Source: Spisula solida | Taxonomy: Eukaryota > Mollusca > Bivalvia > Venerida > Mactridae | Direction of reading: 5' to 3' | Assembly (NCBI GenBank): GCA_947247005.1 | Contig: OX365944.1 | Coordinates: 1,810,501 to 1,874,500, forward strand | Length of the DNA: 64,000 bases | In this document: positions 46,461 to 58,704 of the stretch, piece after piece | Layout: each line of letters starts with the position of its first letter | Position numbering within the stretch: position 1 is the stretch's first letter | Notes under the pieces: model-generated | The model's input: the letters and a program-made list of their open reading frames with translations, nothing else | What the model was told of the DNA's origin: nothing | Database searches by the model: none | Program-made: the position numbers and the translations under genes

Positions 46461-46596
46461 CCTCCATAGCTCAATGGTTAGTGCGATTGTCTTTTCTGGC
46501 AAACCGGTTCAAATACGAGTGGAGGTGACTCATAGGCCTGCCGTATTTCAGCAGAAAGCTGACTGGCAAATAAAGGCTATGCTCGGCATTTTTTAA
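46461..46596 (+). mobile_element. tRNA-derived SINE, copy 1
   Basis: A box TAGCTCAATGGTTAG, B box GGTTCAAATAC, then a shared body (AGCTGACTGGCAAATAAAG) and tail ATGCTCGGCA followed by T/A runs. Copy 2 at 50540 is about 80 percent alike. Polymerase III transcription and LINE-dependent mobility are expected for such elements. The family name is not established here. Confidence 0.75.
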
Positions 46597-46717
46597 AAAA
46601 AAATGATGCAAACTGGTTTGGTCTGCGAGTGCCTTTAAAATTCCGAACGCTTGCAATATTGAAAAGCATACTTTTCTGTTTGCAGATTTACTGGTTATTT
46701 GCAATCTGAGGGAGTGC

Positions 46718-46741
46718 TGTTGTTGTTGTTGTTGTTGTTGA
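46718..46741. repeat. (GTT)n microsatellite
   Basis: About eight TTG/GTT units. On the minus strand it yields a poly-Gln run inside a 185-codon open frame that I do not accept as a gene. Confidence 0.9.
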
Positions 46742-47371
46742 TACACCATGACATGATTGATATCTGTCTTCTGTTGTTTCTGATTATTCCTGCCGCAAAC
46801 AACAGTCTGTCCTAATTGGTTCTTTTCTTGTCCCCAAGATTTATGGTTGATTTGCTTTTGATTTGTCTTAATAATACCAGTGAGGGATTGAAAGCTGTTG
46901 TATATGCAATTTGTAGGGAGATTTGTCTTCCTCCTGTGGATCATTCGGAGTAAATGAATGGGTAGAATCTCACGATGCCTTTCATAGATTAGTTCACACT
47001 TGACATAGCATTCCAGACTTTCTGACATTCAGTGGAGACATATTACTCTGGGGAACTATTTGTTACATCTCTTACTTATGTACTCTGTCATAATATTTTT
47101 TCTGTTTTTAAAAGGAAAATAAAATGTAAAAGTTGAAGTTTATGATGTTTTATGTGTGATAAATAAAGGTTATGATACAGGACTGGTGTGCTTTAATTTG
47201 AAAAACAAAACAACACATTTTTGTTGTTTACTATTTATTTCGTGAGCCTAAAGAAGCTATTTAGGCAAAATGTTGTTGATTGATAGATTAAAATAAACTT
47301 AAATTCGTGTTTGATGGTTATTATAATTATTAACATACATTCTAACACGATCCCTGGCTTAATCCATGTAC
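46742..47371. other. unannotated stretch
   Basis: No supported feature. Confidence 0.4.
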
Positions 47372-47690
47372 GCATAGAGGAAGCCAACCTGTATATTATT
47401 ACCGCAACAAAACACTTCGGACAAATTGGCAGGTACTGGCAAGTTGCATGAGTATCCAGTGTTACAGCAATGACGCATCTATTTTAGAAACTCCATTATA
47501 CTCTCGACACTAAGTTTCATAAAAACTTCTGCATAGAGGAAACCAAGCTGTATATTATTACCGCAACAAAACACACCTTACAAATTGGCTGGTATTAGCA
47601 AGTTGCACGAGTATCCAGTGTTACAGCAATGACGCATCTATTTTTAGAAACTCCATTATACTCTCGACACTAAGTTTCATGAAAACTTCT
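47372..47690. repeat. 159-bp tandem duplication
   Basis: Two copies of about 160 bp, starting at 47372 and 47531, share GCATAGAGGAA, TGTATATTATTACCGCAACA and AAACTCCATTATACTCTCGA. About 93-95 percent identical by eye. Confidence 0.9.
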
Positions 47691-47935
47691 GATAATCCAT
47701 TCATTTATATTTTTCATTTTATGCAGTAAATACCTAATACTCGTGTTATTAAAATTGTTTCAATGTTTAAAATGTATTCTTTCCATCAGAAAATTACGAA
47801 GCTCATTTTTATTAACGAGGGAGGTAATTGCACAAGCAAATAGCTACTCAATTTCAGCATGGAATTTTGTTAAATGGGTGAAAATGAAATGCGCGCAGTT
47901 AAATAGTACGGGATATTATTGATCGTGTTTAGAAT

Positions 47936-48046
47936 CGAAATAAAAACTCTGTTCTTGTATTTTGTTGGTGAATAAAACACAGGCGCTAGTTTGAACGAGT
48001 GCCTGTGTTTTATTCACCGGCAAAAACAAGAGCAGATTTTTATTTC
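47936..48046. repeat. long hairpin, about 50-bp arms
   Basis: GAAATAAAAACTCTGTTCTT ... GGTGAATAAAACACAGGC pairs with GCCTGTGTTTTATTCACCGG ... AAGAGCAGATTTTTATTTC, leaving a loop of about 11 nt and few mismatches. It could be a small palindromic MITE or a transcribed hairpin RNA precursor. Confidence 0.85.
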
Positions 48047-50539
48047 TTAATTATGTTGATATTGATTTACTGTGAACCGTATTGTATACTTTGTTTATTC
48101 GAGCAACCGGCCTAATTCGAGCAAATTTCAAAGTCACGGCGAATATGCTCTATATTTTACATATATTATACATTAATTTATCCCTCTTTTTCGAGTAAAG
48201 ATATTACAAGCATCCTATTATTAGTTACTTTATCTTGAGGCAATCATCCGAGCAAAATTTCACACCTCCGAAAAATGATAGTATAATTACTTATTATTCC
48301 AATTGTAAAAATAGATTAATAATGATCGATACAACCACCTGTGGGCAAACTAGGTTTGGTATAGCCTCCCACCCCCAACAGCTTTTAATTGAAAAAAACT
48401 GCTTTGGGCTGCATGCAATCACATGATCAACTGCCCTCTTCTTTCATACTTTCACATAGGAGTAAAAAAATCAGAATCCTATGAACACCAAGCTGGAAGC
48501 AAATGAGTCAGGTTTTTTTATGTCCAAAATCTTGTACTGGCAAATAGCCTCCTTGACTTGGCTATTATCCTAGACAGTGGTGCTATACTGGTCCATTCTA
48601 TTTATATTTCTCCTAAATAGTTTGCGTCCAAGTCTATATAAATCCCTATTTTTGACATGAAAGGATTCATGTAATCCTAAAGATTTCTCATTTTACAGAT
48701 TTGTTGAATGACAAGTTTCGTCTATTCTCCCTAGATCTTGGAAACCTGGCAAAGGAAGTTACAATAAATTGCCTCCCGTATACGTCATAACGTTGTCATA
48801 TGTTTGATTCCAGAGGAAATTAAGTCAGGCCTTTATTTCCTGATTAACAACTATGTGTGTTAACTTGTTACCAGATTTTGGCAAAGTATGTATTCTAGTC
48901 ACGACTGACTGATCGACGACGTGTTCGATCGACGTTCAGTTCCACCGTGATTGGAATTAAAGGAATCCTGTTATTGATTATATTACAATCCTCTGGGGTG
49001 CTATAACTTAAAGTTGTTGTGACGTAAAAGTGTAAATCACATTAATACGTGAATCTGAATAACGCTCTACCTTGATTACGCATGACTTAAATGTCTATGC
49101 ATACAAAACTGTTGACAATTTGTAGTGTTTTCTATAAAATGTTGTGAAATACTGTATCTACAAGAACACAATTATGTTTACGACAACCGAGCTTCCAGTG
49201 TATTTACAAAGTAATTTAAGGTTTTTATTAATGAAAGTAAATAAAGGCTTGTGACAAATGTTTAATATTTGATGGAAAACAATACTGAGAGGCGCTTTCT
49301 GTCACGTTGTCATCAGCCTGATATTAGATCAATGCTGTCACTCACGATAAAACCACACACTGAACTGATTGTCGCCTTCTACACTTACAAACCCAAGAAC
49401 ATGTGATAGTTCTCAGGGGATGCTCACATTTCTTATTATTGGCTAATTTGCTGTTCTTGATTGCTATTATTACAGTGAAAAGAAATAAAAGTATCTGATT
49501 AGAGGCTGTTGAATCTAATATAAAGGTTATCAGCATTTACTTTGGACTTTTAAGTTAGTGCAACTTACGAGGATCTTGGTAGCCGTAGTGTGAGTGTTGA
49601 CAAGTAGTTTGAGAACTGTGAAGTTTATTGGAAGCTGTGATTTTGAAAGATTGTATAATACATTTGTTATATACTGGTACTGGACGATATTTTGTAAAAG
49701 TTTTGTTACTGTGGTCGTGGTTGTTCTCACATAACTTAGCGGATATTTTTGTAACGTTGATCAAATGATAAAACAAATGCGTTTCCGAACAACTTGTAGA
49801 GTAATTACCTATCTACTAGGATTACTGAAACATAGACGGGCAGATAAAAAAAATGAAAGGGTGAAAAGGTAAGAATTTCTTCCTTATTATGTGTCCTCAG
49901 GAATTAGGCAAGGCAGGTACCGTATTACTATAAGAATGTATTTTCTAAATTAATGTGATGTGAATTGTTGATTTGCTTATGAATATTGCTTGTTTGTATA
50001 TGCTTAATATAGTCATAATTTGTAGGTATATATGCCTCTCTCCCTATACCAAACGCATTTGCATCAAATTTTCGTATCAGTGGTACCATTTTGAAAAATC
50101 CCAATAATAATCCTTCTAATATCGTTATCTCAAACATTGTTTTTGAAACGTGTTCAACGCTTACCAATTTGAACATTCAATCAATTGCGTTTCAAAGTTG
50201 TATCATATATGTAGGAGGCGATGAATGCAGTTTTCTCGCCTCGTAGTAATGAAATCTTTAATTAATACCAGCATGGTTGAATATTTTCTGCAAAACATTG
50301 TATTACTTTTGGAATTCTGTATAGTTCTATTCAATCTGCCAGAGAGCCATAATGCCACCAAATTATTAACTGGTTCATCAAACATATCAAAATGAGAGTA
50401 AGTGAATTCTGTATAATTGGCAAAAAGCTGTTCCTATTGCCCTATTACATGTTACAATACTGCAACTTTAAAAGAAGTTTTCTAATGATGAGACTCTTGT
50501 TTCTACTTATCCTTAACTGACTATAATACCTCTCTTGTC
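48047..50539. other. unannotated stretch
   Basis: 2.5 kb of AT-rich DNA without a recognised exon, RNA or repeat. The overlapping open frames near 49530-49776 show no conserved motif. GACTGATCGACGACG-like CpG-bearing sequence occurs at about 48906. Confidence 0.4.
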
Positions 50540-50688
50540 TGCATCCTTAGCTCTATGGTTAGCACGCTTACCATCTTATCTGGCGACCCGGGTCCAAATA
50601 CGAGTGGAGGTACTCATATGCCTGCCATATTTCGGCAGAGAGCTGACTGGCAAATAAAGGATATGCTAGGCATATGTCAGTAAAATTC
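50540..50688 (+). mobile_element. tRNA-derived SINE, copy 2
   Basis: TTAGCTCTATGGTTAGCACG (A box), CGGGTCCAAATACGAG (B box, diverged), body AGCTGACTGGCAAATAAAGG. Same family as 46461. Confidence 0.75.
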
Positions 50689-51339
50689 TTGATTTGTCAT
50701 TGTGAAGGTCGTGCGTTAGAATCATATACTAGTATGTTACTGCTGACATGGACTGTAGCTTGATGGGGAGTAGCTACTGCAGACCCAATGACTTCATGGA
50801 GAATTTGTTACTATGGTGGTCAGGTATCAGGTCCACAATTGTTACACCATAAACTTGGGTCTTTCCATCATTGAGGCCAAAGTTCCCTTGGATGTATCAA
50901 TAATTAAGAAGAATGTCGTCAATCATTCGTCTTCGGAGCATGACGGCACCAAGGAATGCTTTAGAAAATAGGTGATTGCGTCCCCAGCAATATATTATGT
51001 TTAAAAGAACTTCTGGTGGTAAATGATCAGCAAGTGTCCAAGATATTTAATTGGAGTAGTGCATATTCTATTGTTTATCATGTTTACAAAACTATTAAAA
51101 TAGTTCGATAAATTAAATTAAAAACTGTCAAAAACTGTTCAAATGATGGCAATGTGCTATCTGCACCTGAGACATCTATAACATCAGTAATGTCCTTAGG
51201 ACCTTAAGGGATCCTGATTATTCAGGTGCAGGGTAAATTGCTGGTAGAAACATTTTTAGTGGAACCTCAGAGATCGACCATCCTTACTGTAAATCATTTG
51301 TACAGTACAAAGAATTTGACTTGATCCTTTAAACCTTTT
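50689..51339. other. unannotated stretch
   Basis: No exon or repeat recognised. Confidence 0.4.
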
Positions 51340-51650
51340 TATGCCCCCGTATCGATAGATCGGGAGGCATATAGTGATTCACCTGTCCGTCCGTCCGTCC
51401 GTCCGTCCGTTCGTCCGTCCGTACGTCCGTCTGTTCGTCCTGGTTAACCCAAATTGACCGTTTCTTCTAGCATCTTTATGGCTTGCTACAAAGCTTCCAA
51501 ACTTGCATGGATGTTGTATATGAACACTCTCCACCCACCTGTATCACCTGACCCCATTTTGACCTTCACCTTGACCTAATTTTGGACTTAGACTTATTTA
51601 TGGACAAGGCTTCCACAGGGGGCATAAGCGTTTATTGAACGCAGTCTTGT
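51340..51650 (+). mobile_element. (CCGT)n hairpin element, copy 2
   Basis: Near-identical in body to the copies at 4915 and 57772. The CCGT run differs in length and has a TACG interruption. It has an extra GACTTA in the tail region shared with copy 3 but not copy 1. Confidence 0.88.
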
Positions 51651-52150
51651 TACATAAATATTTTACAAGGTTCAAGCGTTGAATATATCAATTTCTATGA
51701 GCAAATCTTGCAATATCGGTCCATTAGAATTGTGTTTGTATTACACCTCGAGCATCTTAGTGATAGTCTCCCCGCACTTATAACCGGGGTTACAAATATA
51801 GACAGGAAATCAACTGTTAAATTATGCTTATAAAGGTCGAGAATCAGGTTTAAATTCTCCGTACTATATTTGACTGACATACTCAACACATATCACTATG
51901 TCAAACTCAAAACCAATTGATCAATAAATAGATAGGTTTTGTCAGCTTTATTGCCCTAGTCACTGATTACAAAAAGTCATTGTATCGCTATAATCAGACT
52001 TCATAATATATCTTGTATTGATGTCACTTTTCTAATAGGATTATTTTAACAATCTAATTAAATCAGCTCCTCAAGATACCCTACTATGATGATTTGACAA
52101 CAACTCTAAAATCAGAGGTTACCGTCAATGACCTTCAGATATTATAAGCT
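51651..52150. other. unannotated stretch
   Basis: No feature recognised. Borders the 40-bp array. Confidence 0.4.
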
Positions 52151-54105
52151 CCGGCATCTTCTTATACTGTATAGTGATTGTCCCACTACCCCGGCATCTT
52201 CTTATACTGTATAGTGATTGTCCCACTACCCCGGCATCTTCTTATACTGTATAGTGATTGTCCCACTACCCCGGCATCTTCTTATACTGTATAGTGATTG
52301 TCCCACTACCCCGGCATCTTCTTATACTGTAAGTGATTGTCCCACTACCCCGGCATCTTCTTATACTGTATAGAGATTGTCCCACTACCCCGGCATCTTC
52401 TTATACTGTATAGTGATTGTCCCACTACCCCGGCATCTTCTTATACTGTATAGTGATTGTCCCACTACCCCGGCATCTTCTTATACTGTATAGTGATTGT
52501 CCCACTACCCCGGCATCTTCTTATACTGTATAGTGATTGTCCCACTACCCCGGCATCTTCTTATACTGTATAGTGATTGTCCCACTACCCCGGCATCTTC
52601 TTATGCTGTATAGTGATTGTCCCACTACCCCGGCATCTTCTTATACTGTATAGTGATTGTCCCACTACCCCGGCATCTTCTTATACTGTATAGTGATTGT
52701 CCCACTACCCCGGCATCTTCTTATGCTGTATAGTGATTGTCCCACTACCCCGGCATCTTCTTATGCTGTATAGTGATTGTCCCACTACCCCGGCATCTTC
52801 TTATACTGTATAGTGATTGTCCCACTACCCCGGCATCTTCTTATACTGTATAGTGATTGTCCCACTACCCCGGCATCTTCTTATACTGTATAGTGATTGT
52901 CCCACTACCCCGGCATCTTCTTATACTGTATAGTGATTGTCCCACTACCCCGGCATCTTCTTATACTGTATAGTGATTGTCCCACTACCCCGGCATCTTC
53001 TTATACTGTATAGTGATTGTCCCACTACCCCGGCATCTTCTTATACTGTAAGTGATTGTCCCACTACCCCGGCATCTTCTTATACTGTATAGAGATTGTC
53101 CCACTACCCCGGCATCTTCTTATACTGTATAGTGATTGTCCCACTACCCCGGCATCTTCTTATACTGTATAGTGATTGTCCCACTACCCCGGCATCTTCT
53201 TATACTGTATAGTGATTGTCCCACTACCCCGGCATCTTCTTATACTGTATAGTGATTGTCCCACTACCCCGGCATCTTCTTATACTGTATAGTGATTGTC
53301 CCACTACCCCGGCATCTTCTTATGCTGTATAGTGATTGTCCCACTACCCCGGCATCTTCTTATACTGTATAGTGATTGTCCCACTACCCCGGCATCTTCT
53401 TATACTGTATAGTGATTGTCCCACTACCCCGGCATCTTCTTATGCTGTATAGTGATTGTCCCACTACCCCGGCATCTTCTTATGCTGTATAGTGATTGTC
53501 CCACTACCCCGGCATCTTCTTATACTGTATAGTGATTGTCCCACTACCCCGGCATCTTCTTATACTGTATAGTGATTGTCCCACTACCCCGGCATCTTCT
53601 TATACTGTATAGTGATTGTCCCACTACCCCGGCATCTTCTTATACTGTATAGTGATTGTCCCACTACCCCGGCATCTTCTTATACTGTATAGTGATTGTC
53701 CCACTACCCCGGCATCTTCTTATACTGTATAGTGATTGTCCCACTACCCCGGCATCTTCTTATGCTGTATAGTGATTGTCCCACTACCCCGGCATCTTCT
53801 TATACTGTATAGTGATTGTCCCACTACCCCGGCATCTTCTTATACTGTATAGTGATTGTCCCACTACCCCGGCATCTTCTTATACTGTATAGTGATTGTC
53901 CCACTACCCCGGCATCTTCTTATGCTGTATAGTGATTGTCCCACTACCCCGGCATCTTCTTATGCTGTATAGTGATTGTCCCACTACCCCGGCATCTTCT
54001 TATGCTGTATAGTGATTGTCCCACTACCCCGGTATCTTCTTATACTGTATAGTGATTTCCCACTACCCCGGCATCTTCTTATACTGTATAGTGATTGTCC
54101 CACTG
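52151..54105. repeat. 40-bp minisatellite with 719-bp higher-order repeat
   Basis: About 49 copies of CCGGCATCTTCTTATACTGT-ATAGTGATTGTCCCACTACC, nearly free of substitutions. The few variants fall in a pattern that repeats after 719 bp: TGTAAGTG deletion at 52331 and 53050, TAGAGATT in the next unit, and TTATGCTG at 52602/53321, 52721/53440 and 52762/53481. A block of 18 units (one of them 39 bp) was therefore duplicated as a whole. Confidence 0.97.
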
Positions 54106-54189
54106 TATCTCTCAGTCCATTTGTTTGTTCATTCTTCCATTCCTCCGATTTAAATTGTTAACCAAAACTTTCAAGATTTGATGCAGTTT

Positions 54190-55437
54190 TTATCAGTCAG
54201 CTTGTGTCATCTGTTACTTGAACAGTGATAATGTACTACTGTCCAGTATTAGTGAGCTTGTGTCATCTGTTACTGGAACAGTGATAATGTGCTACTGTCT
54301 AGTATCAGTCAGCTTGTGTCATCTGTTACTTGAACAGTGATAATGTGCTACTGTCTAGTATCAGTCAGCTTGTGTCATCTGTTACTGGAACAGTGATAAT
54401 GTGCTACTGTCCAGTATTAGTGAGCTTGTGTCATCTGTTACTGGAACAGTGATAATGTGCTACTGTCCAGTATCAGTGAGCTTGTGTCATCTGTTACTGG
54501 AACAGTGATAATGTGCTACTGTCCAGTATTAGTGAGCTTGTGTCATCTGTTACTTGAACAGTGATAATGTGCTACTGTCTAGTATAAGTCAGCTTGTGTC
54601 ATCTGTTACTTGAACAGTGATAATGTGCTACAGTCCAGTATCAGTGAGCTTGTGTCATCTGTTACTTGAACAATGATAATGTGCTACTGTCCAGTATCAG
54701 TCAGCTTGTGTCATCTGTTACTTGAATAGTGATAATGAACTACTGTCCAGAATTAGTGAGCTTGTGTCATCTGTTACTTGAACAGTGATAATTCGCTACA
54801 GTCCAGTATTAGTCAGCTTGTGTCATCTGTTACTGGAACAGTGCTAATGTGCTACAGTCCAGTATCAGTGAGCTTGTGTCATCTGTTACTTGAACAATGA
54901 TAATGTGCTACTGTCCAGTATCAGTCAGCTTGTGTCATCTGTTACTTGAATAGTGATAATGAACTACTGTCCAGTATTAGTCAGCTTGTGTCATCTGTTA
55001 CTTGAACAGTGATAATGTGCTACTGTCCAGTATTAGTGAGCTTGTGTCATCTGTTACTTGAACAGTGATAATGTGCTACTGTCCAGTATTAGTGAGCTTG
55101 TGTCATCTGTTACTTGAACAGTGATAATGTGCTACTGTCCAGTATCAGTCAGCTTGTGTCATCTGTTACTTGAACAGTGATAATGTGCTACAGTCCAGTA
55201 TCAGTCAGCATGTGTCATCTGTTACTTGAACAGTGATAATGTACTACTGTCCAGTATTAGTGAGCTTGTGTCATCTGTTACTTGAACAGTGATAATGTGC
55301 TACAGTCCAGTATTAGTGAGCTTGTGTCATCTGTTACTTGAACAGTGATAATGTACTACAGTCCAGTATCAGTCAGCTTGTGTCATCTGTTACTTGAACA
55401 GTGATAATGTGCTACTGTCCAGTATTAGTCGGCTTGA
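54190..55437. repeat. 56-bp minisatellite
   Basis: About 22 copies of GCTTGTGTCATCTGTTACTT-GAACAGTGATAATGTGCTACTGTCCAGTATCAGTCA with T/C, G/C and TACTGG variants. It starts about 85 bp after the 40-bp array. Confidence 0.96.
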
Positions 55438-55469
55438 GTTGTTGCACCTATATCACTGACTTAGAATGA

Positions 55470-55850
55470 AAAGGTTGTAAGTACAAAATCCATATTTTAT
55501 AATTGAGAATACAAGAAAAAACTGCTTGAAAACTACCCTTTACTAATGGAGAAACAAGCTTTTTAAACTTCGGTTTGGTCAAAGCGCCTTGTGGTGCAGA
55601 TTTCAAATATGTGTGAGTCTCGTAAGGTTGTAGGTACAAAATTCATATTTTATAATTGAGAAAACAAGAAAAAACTGTTTGAAAACTACCTAATGGAGAA
55701 ACAAGCTTTTTAAACTTCAGTTTGGTCAACATTCCCAGTTCTGATTTTCATGCAAATTAGCTAATAAGAAGCACCTTGTGATGCAGATTTCAAATATGTG
55801 TGCGTCTCATAAGGTTGTAAGTAGCACTTACAACCTTCTCTTCTAAGCCA
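55470..55850. repeat. 154-bp tandem repeat, 2.2 copies
   Basis: Units start at 55470, 55624 and (partial) 55811 with AAGGTTGTAAGTAC. They include ATATTTTATAATTGAGAA and GAGAAACAAGCTTTTTAAAC. The inverted relative is at 15116-15235. Confidence 0.85.
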
Positions 55851-55854
55851 GCGA

Positions 55855-56075
55855 TATATTTTTATTCAGATCCGACTAATATCAATCGAGTTTTTGCCCT
55901 TGTTATGATGAAATTGGGATTGTGTCATCAGTTACTTGAGAGGTAATTGTACTAGAGCCATCAAACTTCATAGGAATGATAGTCAGCATGTGTTTTTTGC
56001 ACCTGTATTTTTATTCAGATCTAACTAGTATAAGCAGAGTTGTGGCCCTTGAAAAGATGAAGAAACTTGTTCAGA
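55855..56075 (+). repeat. dispersed repeat related to 2.2 kb and to the 56-bp array
   Basis: TCAAACTTCATAGGAATGAT and TAGTCAGCATGTG match 2150-2460. TTGTGTCATCAGTTACTTGA and GGTAATTGTACTAGAGCC resemble the 56-bp minisatellite unit just upstream. Confidence 0.6.
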
Positions 56076-57771
56076 TGCATACATGAAATTACTTGTGCTA
56101 TGCACTCGTGATTTAATTACTAGCATCCGAACTGACTGTGCTTTATACTATGATAAAACACAGGTACATATTCATTATTTCTTAAATATATGGATGGTAG
56201 TAACATAGACACAGATGGTGCATATTTCTATTTGATTAAGTCTGTAATTTGCACTTACTATTATAAATCCGGGACATATCCAGAGACAAAAAAAACACAG
56301 TGGCAAATATTTTCTAGGAGATTATTTTTATAAAAGCTCATTAAGTTTTATAAATGAGCTTCATTTTAATTTGGTTATTTCTCAAAATTTCATCAAGGCA
56401 AGTGCCCGAGTGTACACCTGCATGGCTACAGTCCTATAAATTTAGTTTTGAAATTTAATCAAGAATCAGCACTCATTACTATTGGATGATACATTTTAAG
56501 CTTCTAAATAACAACAGTATCAACAACAACACCACATTATAGAAACAATTAAGACCAAATTATAGCCTTAAGTGAGACAATTGAAAGCGGAATGTTACAG
56601 ATAGCGGTACTTTACCAATTCCATGTCTAAATTCAGCATCTTAATTGGTTTATGTCTTGATTAATTTTAAAAACAGTACAATAATTTCTGTCAAGTCAAA
56701 TTCATCTTGAAACAATTTTTTAGAAAAAGTTATTAAACGAAAAATTACAACCTAATATTTAAAACATTATTCTTTTTACATCCTTCAACAATTTCTTGGG
56801 ACACCATTTTAAAAGAAATATCCTGCAGTTGAGTTTTAAAGTGTTGAATTTCCTGAAATTTTCTGCATAAAATCTTTGATGTATAATAAAACAAAAAAGG
56901 CTAAAAAGTTTGCATCGGTATGAACTGTATATGGCACCGCCTATATGGGGGATTTCAATATAATTATTAACACACTCCTCATGTAGGTATTTTAATACAA
57001 ATAACTTCTTTAATATCAACATAATTTTCGATAAAATAAAGTTGTTAAATTTAGCTTGGCAACAAAACATCTTTACAGCCATTACCTAAACTGGGACAAT
57101 TGGGCATTGAAAAATACTCAAGTTTTAGTTTAAAGAATTATAAAAAAATTAAATTTTGGCGTAAGTTTAAGATTTTGTTAAGTACTTTGATAAAACAGTA
57201 CCCTGGACTTGTGGTCTGGAGTCGAATCATGATCAATTGTGACAGTCCATGAAAATTAAACTACAATATCCACCATGGCATGTCCAAAACCATTAAATGT
57301 AAAACCTTTGATTTTAATGTGTTGTGGCATGGAATAATGATCGTCTTACAAGATTTTATAAATTAGCAAGTTCTGAAATAAACATGGCTGCCAGGTCTTA
57401 AATATTTTCTTTCTCAACCCGTGTATTGAAGATTGTTTAATTATCAATGTTTAATTAATGAACTTGGAATTGCCTTTCTGCATTAAAAATCTTTTCTAAT
57501 AAATTTTCTACTGCAAGTTTTATGACTGTGTTGTGAATTGGTGATTTGTTAAGACTTCTTTTAAATTAGATTCTTTCTACGATATCTTGAAGTACATCAA
57601 ACGTTATTTCCCAGGTCTGAATCAATAATAGGAAATCGCGAATATAATTATTTCGATTATCATACTTACTATTACGAAAAATTGAGACCTCACGACATTA
57701 ATGACTGTTCTAAGTATTGTTTTGTTCGTAAAACTTTGCCTCAAAGACCTATATCAGCTGTTCTTTATTTT
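56076..57771. other. unannotated stretch
   Basis: 1.7 kb of AT-rich DNA. The minus-strand open frame at 56759-57082 is Lys/Phe/Leu-rich with no recognisable motif and no splice context; it is not accepted as a gene. Confidence 0.4.
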
Positions 57772-58078
57772 TATGCCCCCGTATCGATAGATCGGGAGGC
57801 ATATAGTGATTCACCTGTCCGTCCGTTCGTCCGTTCGTCCGTTCGTCCGTTCGTCCGTCCGTCCGTCCTGGTTAACCCAAATTGACCGTTTCTTCTAGCA
57901 TCATTATGGCTTGCTACAAAGCTTCCAAACTTGCATGGATGTTGTATATGAACACTCTCCACACACCTGTATCACCTGACCCCATTTTGACCTTCACCTT
58001 GACCTAATTTTGGACTTAGACTTATTTATGGACAAGGCTTCCACAGGGGGCATAAGCGTTTATTGAACGCAGTCTTGT
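57772..58078 (+). mobile_element. (CCGT)n hairpin element, copy 3
   Basis: TATGCCCCCGTATCGATAGA start, CCGT/TCGT run, common body and GGGGGCATAAGCG tail as in the copies at 4915 and 51340. Confidence 0.88.
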
Positions 58079-58082
58079 TTTA

Positions 58083-58234
58083 CCAGGGATGGTGTTCAAT
58101 ATTGATCTTATTTAATTGGAGAGTAAGGATAACCAATCTTATCGCCTGTTACTGACCAAGAGTTTAATATGGTGCGATCGATTGGTTGTTCTAATCCTTA
58201 AGTCAAGTAAGATCTATATTGAATACCACCCCAG
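58083..58234. mobile_element. 152-bp MITE with 55-bp inverted ends
   Basis: CCAGGGATGGTGTTCAATAT at the left, reverse complement CCTGGGGTGGTATTCAATAT at the right, and both continue with GATCTTA and AACCAATC. It begins 5 bp after the previous element. Half copy at 45203. Confidence 0.75.
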
Positions 58235-58330
58235 GACTGTATAGAAGGAACAGCAGGAGATCACTGTCAGTTTCACTGACCCGAGCCAAAATGTGCGCCT
58301 TTAAATATAGGGCCATTGCACAGTAGGCAT

Positions 58331-58541
58331 CCTGGTACACCACTTCTCTGAGTTCTGTCAGAGAATTGCTCTGTTTTTATAGGGCTCTGACGGAATGAAA
58401 ACTTTTGTAATACTCGGACGATACTCAGATGTCATGAATCCCTGAGTTCAGTCAGAATGTTGCATGAGTTCTCAGTTCTGTTAGAGCCATATAAAAACAT
58501 CAATTCTCTCTGACGGAAGTTAGAGAAGCGGTGTATCGGGA
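58331..58541. mobile_element. 210-bp MITE with 70-bp inverted ends
   Basis: The left arm (GGTACACCACTTCTCTGAGT, CTGTCAGAGAATTG, TTTTTATAGGGCTCTGACGG) pairs with the right arm read in reverse (ATACACCGCTTCTCTAACTT, CCGTCAGAGAGAATTG, TTTTTATATGGCTCTAACAG). Confidence 0.8.
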
Positions 58542-58704
58542 TATATACTGTGCATTTGTAAAATAGTCCTTCTTTTATATTATTCTAATATCATGCATAT
58601 GAAGTATTAATTAGTTTAAGAAGTATTCTGAGCTATTAACAGATCTGCTTTTCGACATTAGAATAACCTTTCTTAAAGAAAAATCAAGTTAGGGGAATTC
58701 ATAA

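Noticed and set aside
46471..47028. 185-codon minus-strand frame with a poly-Gln run
   Set aside because: It spans a GTT microsatellite and ends inside a reversed SINE. No domain, no splice context.
52151..54105. Centromeric or telomeric satellite
   Set aside because: Only about 2 kb, 40-bp unit, flanked by unique DNA and other minisatellites; nothing else suggests a centromere.
56759..57082. 107-codon minus-strand frame
   Set aside because: Lys/Phe/Leu-rich AT-driven composition without motif or context.
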